A stretch of 64,000 nucleotides of DNA, taken from contig JALHLK010000005.1 in NCBI GenBank assembly GCA_022844565.1, positions 114,875-178,874 of the forward strand, in the 5' to 3' direction. The translations under genes were made by a program, and so were the position numbers. The notes beneath the pieces are model-generated. The model worked only from the letters and a program-made list of their open reading frames with translations, searched no databases and had not been told where the DNA came from. Numbering within the stretch: the stretch's first letter is position 1; each line of letters starts with the position of its first letter. Positions 56,472 through 64,000 of this stretch are shown here, in pieces. The DNA is from Saprospiraceae bacterium. Lineage in GTDB: Bacteria > Bacteroidota > Bacteroidia > Chitinophagales > Saprospiraceae.

Positions 56472-57908
56472 ATGTTCATAAGAATACAGTCAATATGCAT
56501 ACTTCTCATGGTATGTTCTTTTGTACTTGCTCAAAATAAACCCAATGTCATTTTTATATTATCGGATGATTTAGGGTATAACGACCTCGGTTGTTATGGA
56601 CAGCAGATATTGAAGACACCTCATATTGACAAATTGGCTTCAGAAGGAATGAAGTTTAACAGGTTTTATTCAGGTGCTCCCGTGTGTGCTCCTGCAAGAA
56701 GTGTACTGATGACGTCAAAACACGTAGGACACGGTTCTGTAAGAGGAAATCAACCTAAAGGCCAATTATTAAAAGATAGCGAAGAAACCTTAGCAAAAAC
56801 TTTTAGAAACGCAGGCTATGCTACGGGTCTGATAGGTAAATGGGGCCTTGGAAATGCACCCGAACCTAGTGATCCAAAAAGAAATGGTTTTGATTATCAT
56901 TATGGGTTTGTAAATATGTGGCATGCACACAATTTTTTTCCAGAATTTTTGTACAAAAATGGTGAAAAAGTATTTCTAAATAATAAGACAGGATCTGTTC
57001 CTCCGGGCAATTACCCCGAAGGTGTGGGCTTGGCATCTGTAAGAAATGAATATGCACCTGATTTATTTGATGGAGAAGCCTTAAATTTTATTGAAAAAAA
57101 TAAGGCACAACCTTTTTTCCTTTTTTATGCGATGACTACTCCACATGGCAATAGTGAATACAAAGTAGATGGCAACGGTATGGAGGTTCCTGACACGAAG
57201 GCTTTCGATCATACCAACTGGCCAAATGCAGAGAAGGGATTTGCAGAGATGATGCGAAAATTGGATATCACTGTAGGGTTGATACAAGCAAAAATTAAAG
57301 AACTAGGTCTTGAAGATAATACAATTATCGTGTTCAGTTCAGATAATGGTCCGCACAGTGAATGCAATCACGACCCTAATTTTTTCAATAGTGCTGGAAT
57401 CTTAAGAGGTCAAAAAAGAGATCTTTATGAGGGCGGTGTGAGAGTACCGTTTATTATAAAATATAAGGATGTCATCCAATCAGGATTGGCTACTGACCAA
57501 ATCTATGGGTTTTGGGATGTGATGCCTACTTTTCGTGACATGCTTAATCTTAATAAGCTAACGGATGTGGATGGAAAATCATTTTGGCCTGTCATCAGCG
57601 GTAAAGGTAAAGCGAAACCCCACAAGTACTTGTATTGGGAATTTTACGAAGGCGATGGTAAACAAGGTGTACTCTTTCAAGAATGGAAAGGTATACGATT
57701 AAATACTAATAATCTACCCCAATCAAGATTTGAACTTTACAATTTAAAAGAAGACCCATCTGAAAAAAACAATCTTGCAACCGCTAACCCAAAAATGGTT
57801 ACCAAGATTTTAAAAATTATGGAAAAAGAACATCAACCTTTTCCACTCACCTCATTATTTAAAAGAGATGAATCTGCTCAAAGAGATATTCAAGCCGTCA
57901 AAAAATAA
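56472..57908 (+). CDS. Arylsulfatase family protein with C-x-P-A-R motif
   Basis: 'VIFILSDDLGYNDLGCYGQ', motif PVCAPARSVLMTS, 'GKWGLGNAPEPSDPKRNGFDYHYG'. Confidence 0.92.
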   Translation: MFIRIQSICILLMVCSFVLAQNKPNVIFILSDDLGYNDLGCYGQQILKTPHIDKLASEGMKFNRFYSGAPVCAPARSVLMTSKHVGHGSVRGNQPKGQLLKDSEETLAKTFRNAGYATGLIGKWGLGNAPEPSDPKRNGFDYHYGFVNMWHAHNFFPEFLYKNGEKVFLNNKTGSVPPGNYPEGVGLASVRNEYAPDLFDGEALNFIEKNKAQPFFLFYAMTTPHGNSEYKVDGNGMEVPDTKAFDHTNWPNAEKGFAEMMRKLDITVGLIQAKIKELGLEDNTIIVFSSDNGPHSECNHDPNFFNSAGILRGQKRDLYEGGVRVPFIIKYKDVIQSGLATDQIYGFWDVMPTFRDMLNLNKLTDVDGKSFWPVISGKGKAKPHKYLYWEFYEGDGKQGVLFQEWKGIRLNTNNLPQSRFELYNLKEDPSEKNNLATANPKMVTKILKIMEKEHQPFPLTSLFKRDESAQRDIQAVKK

Positions 57909-57999
57909 CCAAATATTCAATATCGTACCTCTTAATATTAATGTAGATTACGATATAACATTTTAAATAAAATATCAAAAATTAAAATTTATAGTATTA

Positions 58000-59445
58000 A
58001 TGAATAGAAGAGAATTAATCAAATTGCTACCGGCAACTTTAGTATTTAATGAAATTATAAATACAGAAAATACTAACTATGAAAATATAAATCCAGAACT
58101 TGAGGATCAAGGTAAAAGTATCATAGTTGCTCCAAGACCTCCTTTGGGATGGAATAGTTTTGATGCTTATGATTGCAGAATAAATGAGCAAGAATTTAGA
58201 GCAGTCGTGGACTGGATGGCAGATAATCTAAAAGAAGTTGGTTTCGAATATGTCGTGATAGACTATATTTGGTTTAATGACAACCCTGGTAATTGGAAAA
58301 ATCCTAATCGTAGACACGGACATCCTGATTTACAACTCAATGAGGATGGATCACCAAAAGACAAACTGATCATGGACAAATTTGGTAGATTGTTGCCGTC
58401 AGAAAAGCGATTTCCATCAGCTGCCAATAATAAAGGTTTTAAGCCTTTAGCAGATTATGTGCATAGTAAAGGTCTTAAGTTTGGAATTCACATCATGAGG
58501 GGGATCCCAAGGCAAGCTTACTATGAAAACACAGCCGTGAAAGGTACAAAATATTTTGCAAAAGATATCGCAGAACCTTTTGACAACTGTAATTGGTGCA
58601 ACAATATGTTTGGTGTAGATGCGTCAAAGCCAGGAGCACAAGCCTATTATGACTCCCTTTTTGAATTATACGCAAAATGGGATGTTGACTTTATAAAAGC
58701 AGACGATACGATGTACCCACCCTATCACAAAGGCGAAATCGAAATACTCAACAAAGCTATTCAAAAATGTGGTAGACCGATGGTACTTTCTTTATCGTGT
58801 GGTGAAGCTCCTCTTGCCCAAGCCAATCACCTCAAACAAAATGCCAATATGTGGAGAGTTTCGGCTGATTTTTGGGATAAATGGCCAGCACTTTTGCACA
58901 GTTTCGACCTACTAAATTCTTGGTCTTCTCACACTCGTGCGAATAGATGGCCAGATGGTGATATGCTGCCTATAGGATATCTTTCTATGGATAATAGACC
59001 ACATGGACCGGAGAGAATGAGCCTATTTACAGTAGATGAACACTATACATTGATGACGCTTTTTTGTATAGCTAGATCACCGCTTATTTGGGGAGGTGAC
59101 CCTTTCAAAACTCCGAAAGAAATTGTAGATACGTTTTTGAAAAACAAAAATTTGATTTACGTCAATCAGTATTCTACGGATAACCGTCAAGTATTTCACG
59201 ATAAAAATAGCGTAGCATGGATTGCAAAAGACACTAAGTCTAATACTAGGTATCTAGCACTTTTCAATACTGGTGAAGAAAAAAAGAAAGTTACATTCAA
59301 TTTGGAATTGGAACATTTAAGAGGAGACTATAAAATTAAAGATCTTTGGACAAATGAAGAATTAGGCACTTTTAAAGGTACATTTGCTACTGAAATAAAT
59401 GCACATGGTGGTAAATTATATAGCTTAACCAAGTTTACAACTTAA
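58000..59445 (+). CDS. GH27 alpha-galactosidase-like protein
   Basis: 'PPLGWNSFDAYDCRINE', 'YVVIDYIWF', 'VDFIKADDTMYPPYH', 'RSPLIWGGD'. Confidence 0.92.
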   Translation: MNRRELIKLLPATLVFNEIINTENTNYENINPELEDQGKSIIVAPRPPLGWNSFDAYDCRINEQEFRAVVDWMADNLKEVGFEYVVIDYIWFNDNPGNWKNPNRRHGHPDLQLNEDGSPKDKLIMDKFGRLLPSEKRFPSAANNKGFKPLADYVHSKGLKFGIHIMRGIPRQAYYENTAVKGTKYFAKDIAEPFDNCNWCNNMFGVDASKPGAQAYYDSLFELYAKWDVDFIKADDTMYPPYHKGEIEILNKAIQKCGRPMVLSLSCGEAPLAQANHLKQNANMWRVSADFWDKWPALLHSFDLLNSWSSHTRANRWPDGDMLPIGYLSMDNRPHGPERMSLFTVDEHYTLMTLFCIARSPLIWGGDPFKTPKEIVDTFLKNKNLIYVNQYSTDNRQVFHDKNSVAWIAKDTKSNTRYLALFNTGEEKKKVTFNLELEHLRGDYKIKDLWTNEELGTFKGTFATEINAHGGKLYSLTKFTT

Positions 59446-59473
59446 AATTGATTTGAATGCTTTTTTTTGTTTT

Positions 59474-59690
59474 GGTTCTCCCTTCCAAGGGAGTTAGAGG
59501 GTAAGAAACAAAAAAATGTTTTACCCCGAACCCTGAAGGGAGTTATAGGCTAAATTTTAAGAAATAGATGTTTTTTTTTTGAAATTTTTTTGATTCAGTA
59601 CTACTACCCAACTGAAGTACTTTTCATTAATATATTTTTGTTCGGTCCTCCCTTTTAAGGGAGTTAGAGGGCAAAAACAAAAATATTTTA
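59474..59690. repeat. Three dispersed copies of CTCCCTTnnAAGGGAGTTAGAGGG-AAAACAAAAA(T) repeat
   Basis: Copies near 59474-59524, 59524-59560 (partial) and 59643-59690; each contains an AAGGGAG hairpin half or full palindrome. Confidence 0.65.
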
Positions 59691-59691
59691 A

Positions 59692-59699
59692 TAACTTTG
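59692..59699 (+). promoter_or_regulatory. Putative -7 box (TAACTTTG) of the hybrid two-component regulator
   Basis: Matches TAnnTTTG; 40 bp upstream of the start codon; no clear -33 element. Confidence 0.35.
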
Positions 59700-59738
59700 A
59701 ACCTAAATGAATCATAACAATTTTCTTAAACCGACTAA

Positions 59739-62700
59739 ATGAGAGTTTTTTTATCCATTACTTTTCTTTTTTTATTGCTAACGTCGTTTTGCAATAGTTA
59801 TCTTTTAAATGATGATAAGTTAAATGCCTTCAGGACTTTGTCGGTAAATGAAGGCTTATCGCATACCGATGCCACAGGTATAATACAAGACAACAGTGGT
59901 TTTATATGGATATCTACACTTGCTGGTTTAGACCGATTTGATGGTTACGAAGTAAAGAATTATAAATTTAAAAATTTTGGCATCCAAAATGTCTACCTCA
60001 ATAGGATAAATGACATAGATTATAATAATCAAAAGATATGGATCGCAAGTCAAGAAGGTATCGGGTATTTTGATTGCCTAGAATATGATTTTCATGTGCC
60101 AAAATTTGATGTTGATGTCTCAAAAATGAGCTTTGGCCAAATCAAAAGTATAGACGAATCACGATTTGTAGCTATAAGCCGTGGTAAAATCTATTTTTTT
60201 AAAAAAGAATCCAATGTTTACAAGGTCGCTAAACTTGAAAATAATTTGCCATTTGTATCTTGTATAGATGTGATAGGGGGTAAAACAATTGTCATAGGCA
60301 CGGGCAGCGGTATGTATCAATTTGACCCAATGAAGGAAACTGTTACCAAAGTTGACAACTTACTTGGTACCACCAATATTTCTGCAATATCTGTTATAAA
60401 AAATGACGAAATTCTAGTAACTGACAATCAAACTTTGTATGTAACAAGTATCAATAAGGCATTCACCAATAATTGGCAAGTAATTCCGCTTTTTAAAGAC
60501 CTATTGAATAAAGGATTAGAAAGTGGACTTGAAATCACCCAACTTATGAAAGATGACCAAAAAAGAGTTTGGATTACAACTCCCAAAGGTCTTTATATCA
60601 TCAATGAAAACAACGTATTATCAAAAATAAACTCTGACAAATTAGTATCCGCTCATGTACATAAAATCTTTATTGACAAAAGTAGCACCATATGGATTTC
60701 ATCTTATGGCGAAGGGGTAAACTACCTACACTTATATCCCAAGTTGTTTAATACGATAAAACTAAAAAATAAAAACAGCAATTACATTAGAGCCATACTG
60801 TCAGAAGACAATGGCAAAGTGTGGTTAGGATCCAGAAGAAATGGATTGATAAATTACGACCAAAAGACATCTGAAGAATTTACTTTTTCTGTTTCTAACG
60901 GCCTTAACAGTAACTACATACGAGCGCTCTTAAAAGATGATAAAAATAGACTTTTGGTAGCGACGGAGAATGGTATCAATGTCATACAAAATAATAAAGT
61001 CATCCAATCAATGACCCAAAAGGAAGGTCTAACGAATAATGTGATTTATTGCCTAGCCAAAGATAACTTTAATCAGATTTGGGCAGGATCTTGGCAACAA
61101 GGGCTTAATATTTTAGTAGAAGAAAATGGTAAGTATGTAGTAAAACAAAAATTACTCAACACGGAGAAGGATATAAACTTAAAAATCACTAGTATTTATT
61201 CTGACCCTCAAAGATTAGAGATATTTGTTTCCACTACGAATGGATTGTATCATTATTTTCAAAATTCTGATGGAAGCTTTAAAAAAAATCACTTGTATCG
61301 GGGCGACAACTCGATGATAGACGGTATGAACTCCAATTTTGTATGGCCTGTCATCAGAGGAGATGCAAACACATTGTGGGTTGGAACCATCGGAGGAGGT
61401 GTGAATAAATTGACCTTAGATCTCAAGGGAGGATATAAGGCTCAATATATTACCACTGACGAAGGTCTCCCATCTAATGATGTCGAGAGTATGCTCATGG
61501 ATGACAATGGTAATTTATGGATAGGGGGAAAAGGACTTTCTCGAATTAATACGATCAACAATGAAATTACCAACTTTGATGCAAAAGATGGACTGCAAAG
61601 TAATATCTTTAAAATTGGTTCGTCACATAAGAATATTGACGGTACGTTATATTTTGGAGGCGTAGACGGGGTAAATTATTTTCAACCTGATCAAATAAAG
61701 GAAAGTAACATTAAATCAAAAGCAATAATCAGTGAAATTGCCTTTAATAATCACATCGTTGACCAAAATAGAATTAAATATTCGACAATTGATGACGCCT
61801 ATCATATCAACGTCAGCCATCTTGAAAACAACATATTAATCAAGTTTGCCTCAATAGACTATGCCAATAGTGATAAATCAAGTTTCAGATATAAACTATC
61901 AGGTGTACATGATAAATGGATAGAAGTTAATAGTAAAAACCGTTTTGCTGCCTTTTCAAATCTTCCCTATGGGAATTATAACTTTCAATTACAATGCACT
62001 AACCACGATGGAATTTGGCAAAACAATACGTCAACCCTAAATTTCAAAATCAATCCGCCTTTTTGGAAAACCATATGGGCAAAATTGTTCTATTTGGTAT
62101 TTACGCTCTTTTCAATATACATGCTTTACAAATATTACATTAAGTGGTCAAAACTCAATCAAAGCCTGAATATAAAAGAACTTGAAAAGAAAAATGAAGA
62201 AGAACTGCACCAACTGAGATTACAGTTTTTTACCAATATATCGCATGAATTGCGCACACCCCTAAGTCTGATTTTGAGTCCCGTAGAAAATTTGAAAACT
62301 CAACTCAAAGGCAATGAAGAACAATCCAATCTTTTAAACCTTGTACACAAAAATGCGGTAAAATTACTCAATCTAGTTAATGAGCTTTTAGACTTTAGAA
62401 AGGCTGAAGTAGGCATGATCAAATTACGAACCTATGAAAGAAATATTTCGGACTTTGTCTATCAAATCACCTCTGAATTTGAAGAATTTGCCGAAAAGAA
62501 AGGGGTTAAACTCGTCCAAAACATTGATTTTGATAAAAAACTTTGGATTGATCCTAAAATATTGACTAAAATTATCACCAATCTTCTGTCCAATGCTATC
62601 AAATACACCAATGCCGGTGGTATAGTAACCGTAGAAATTTCTGAAAGTAGCAATTTGCAGTATAACAAATTTGTTACACTTGGTATTAGAAATGCAGACC

Positions 62701-63836
62701 TCCAATATATTTGGATCAAGATTAAAGATACAGGTGTCGGATTTGATAACGACGCAATGGAACATCTTTTTGAAAGGTTTTACCAAAGTGACCGAGTTAC
62801 CAAAAATGAAGTACCTAGTTCAGGCATAGGATTGTCATTTGTCAAAAGTTTGGTATTAGCTCATAAGGGAATCATTAAGGTATCAAGCATCCAAAATGAA
62901 GGTTCAGAATTTTTGGTTGGACTGCCTCTAGGTAATACGCATTTGACAGCTGACGAAATTGTCTTGGTAGACAAAGAAATCAAGGAAAATCTTCAATCTT
63001 CGGAATTTGAAAAGGAAGAAGTATTTGAAAGCTATGAAGAACAAGTCACCATCACCAATGAAAATCTAAAACCGAAAATCCTAATCGCTGAAGACAATGA
63101 TGATTTAAGAACTTTTATTGTCAATAGTTTAAAAGAAGATTATCACCTATACACAGCCGAAAATGGATTAGAAGCGTACAATATTTCAAAAGAAAACTAT
63201 CCTGATGTCATCATAAGTGACGTTATGATGCCTGTGATGGATGGTTTCGAATTATGCGAAAAAGTAAAAAATGACATTGAAATTAGCCATATCCCTGTGA
63301 TTTTATTGACGGCAAAAAGTTCGGATGATAGTAAAATCATAGGTTCCGAAGCAGGAGCTGATATTTATATTACGAAACCTTTCTCTATCAAATTTTTAAG
63401 TCTATCAATACAAAACTTATTGAGCAGCAGACGAAAGATCAAAGAGATGTTTGCTAACGATGTACTTGTAGAAACAAGAGAACTTGCATCCAATAAAAAA
63501 GAACGAGAATTCTTGGATGAAATCGTCAAAATAATTGAAGAAAACTTAGATAACCCTAACCTTGACGTAGATATGTTGTGTCTAAGAATAGGCATAAGCA
63601 GAACTAAATTGTACACAAAAATACAAGCTGTCACAGGTTACCCAATAGGAGAATTTATCAGAAAAATCAGGTTAAAAAAAGCTGCTTATTTCTTAATGAC
63701 CGAAGATATTACCGTGCTAGAAGTAATGGATAGAGTCGGTATCCAATCACAATCATACTTTACTAAAGCCTTTAAAAAGGAGTTTGGGAAGACGCCGGCA
63801 AGGTATGTGCATGATCATGTGCATAGTGTGGGGTAA
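59739..63836 (+). CDS. Hybrid two-component system regulator (HTCS): beta-propeller/Y_Y_Y sensor, histidine kinase, receiver, AraC-type HTH
   Basis: Reg_prop repeats (GLSHTDATGIIQDNSGFIWIST...), 'NISHELRTPLSLIL', 'GIGLSFVKSLV', 'ILIAEDNDDLRTFI', AraC 'GISRTKLYTKIQAVTGYPIGEFIRKIRLKKAAYFL...SQSYFTKAFKKEFGKTPARY'. Confidence 0.97.
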   Translation: MRVFLSITFLFLLLTSFCNSYLLNDDKLNAFRTLSVNEGLSHTDATGIIQDNSGFIWISTLAGLDRFDGYEVKNYKFKNFGIQNVYLNRINDIDYNNQKIWIASQEGIGYFDCLEYDFHVPKFDVDVSKMSFGQIKSIDESRFVAISRGKIYFFKKESNVYKVAKLENNLPFVSCIDVIGGKTIVIGTGSGMYQFDPMKETVTKVDNLLGTTNISAISVIKNDEILVTDNQTLYVTSINKAFTNNWQVIPLFKDLLNKGLESGLEITQLMKDDQKRVWITTPKGLYIINENNVLSKINSDKLVSAHVHKIFIDKSSTIWISSYGEGVNYLHLYPKLFNTIKLKNKNSNYIRAILSEDNGKVWLGSRRNGLINYDQKTSEEFTFSVSNGLNSNYIRALLKDDKNRLLVATENGINVIQNNKVIQSMTQKEGLTNNVIYCLAKDNFNQIWAGSWQQGLNILVEENGKYVVKQKLLNTEKDINLKITSIYSDPQRLEIFVSTTNGLYHYFQNSDGSFKKNHLYRGDNSMIDGMNSNFVWPVIRGDANTLWVGTIGGGVNKLTLDLKGGYKAQYITTDEGLPSNDVESMLMDDNGNLWIGGKGLSRINTINNEITNFDAKDGLQSNIFKIGSSHKNIDGTLYFGGVDGVNYFQPDQIKESNIKSKAIISEIAFNNHIVDQNRIKYSTIDDAYHINVSHLENNILIKFASIDYANSDKSSFRYKLSGVHDKWIEVNSKNRFAAFSNLPYGNYNFQLQCTNHDGIWQNNTSTLNFKINPPFWKTIWAKLFYLVFTLFSIYMLYKYYIKWSKLNQSLNIKELEKKNEEELHQLRLQFFTNISHELRTPLSLILSPVENLKTQLKGNEEQSNLLNLVHKNAVKLLNLVNELLDFRKAEVGMIKLRTYERNISDFVYQITSEFEEFAEKKGVKLVQNIDFDKKLWIDPKILTKIITNLLSNAIKYTNAGGIVTVEISESSNLQYNKFVTLGIRNADLQYIWIKIKDTGVGFDNDAMEHLFERFYQSDRVTKNEVPSSGIGLSFVKSLVLAHKGIIKVSSIQNEGSEFLVGLPLGNTHLTADEIVLVDKEIKENLQSSEFEKEEVFESYEEQVTITNENLKPKILIAEDNDDLRTFIVNSLKEDYHLYTAENGLEAYNISKENYPDVIISDVMMPVMDGFELCEKVKNDIEISHIPVILLTAKSSDDSKIIGSEAGADIYITKPFSIKFLSLSIQNLLSSRRKIKEMFANDVLVETRELASNKKEREFLDEIVKIIEENLDNPNLDVDMLCLRIGISRTKLYTKIQAVTGYPIGEFIRKIRLKKAAYFLMTEDITVLEVMDRVGIQSQSYFTKAFKKEFGKTPARYVHDHVHSVG

Positions 63837-63884
63837 GATGAAGGAAAACAATTCTTTTTTTTGTTTAGGTGGCCTTAGGGGAAA

Positions 63885-64000
63885 GTCGAGTAGGCAAAGC
63901 CATTTCAGACTAAGCCTCTCACAGAACCGTGCTTGAAAGTCTCCCCTCACACGGCTCTTGACATACAAATCTCCTTAATGTTTTAGCACCCAATGGTAAA
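63885..64000 (-). mobile_element. Group II intron 3' end (domains V and VI); remainder, presumably with the RT/maturase, lies beyond the right edge
   Basis: Minus strand contains the 34-nt domain V hairpin GAGCCGTGTGAGGGGAGACTTTCAAGCACGGTTC (63924-63957) followed by a domain VI-like stem ending CCTACTCGAC. Confidence 0.85.

Noticed and set aside
63753-63968. Minus-strand 71-aa ORF containing ARFCERLSLKWLCLLDF
   Set aside because: It is a spurious translation across group II intron domains V/VI and the antisense of the HTCS gene.
1-64000. CRISPR arrays, tRNA or rRNA genes
   Set aside because: No regularly spaced exact repeats or recognisable tRNA/rRNA sequence were found by reading both strands.

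Overview
The window is a Bacteroidota chromosome segment: AT-rich, with SusC/SusD proteins, a T9SS C-terminal domain, TAnnTTTG -7 promoter boxes and an S16 with an extended acidic tail. Roughly 0-21 kb is mostly housekeeping: SelO C-terminus, pterin dehydratase, MsrB-MsrA fusion, LytS/LytTR pair, der, rfbCD, rpsP, parAB, topA and an OstA/LptA-like protein. From about 21.4 to 63.8 kb there is a large polysaccharide-utilization locus (PUL). It holds five Cys-type sulfatases, a SusC/SusD pair with an accessory lipoprotein, a DUF5060-type hydrolase, GH127-, GH43-, GH2- and GH27-like enzymes, two beta-helix proteins, two large proteins sharing a nucleoside-hydrolase-like N-domain, an acid-sugar-type catabolic branch and a hybrid two-component regulator. 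The likely substrate is a sulfated polysaccharide, but its identity cannot be read from sequence. Main second-look items are: (i) paralogous N-domains attached to a GH43 module in one protein and a beta-propeller in the other; (ii) a single in-frame amber codon splitting the GH127 gene; (iii) matching 21-bp-spaced GCTCT direct repeats upstream of susC and in a divergent PUL promoter region, plus a perfect 16-bp palindrome; (iv) a 165-bp MITE-like inverted repeat; (v) a group II intron 3' end (domains V/VI) entering at the right edge, and a possible diverged relative near 28.3 kb; (vi) remnants of a two-gene module at 28 kb. No CRISPR array, tRNA or rRNA was recognised. All assignments come from reading the sequence and motifs; no database search was run.
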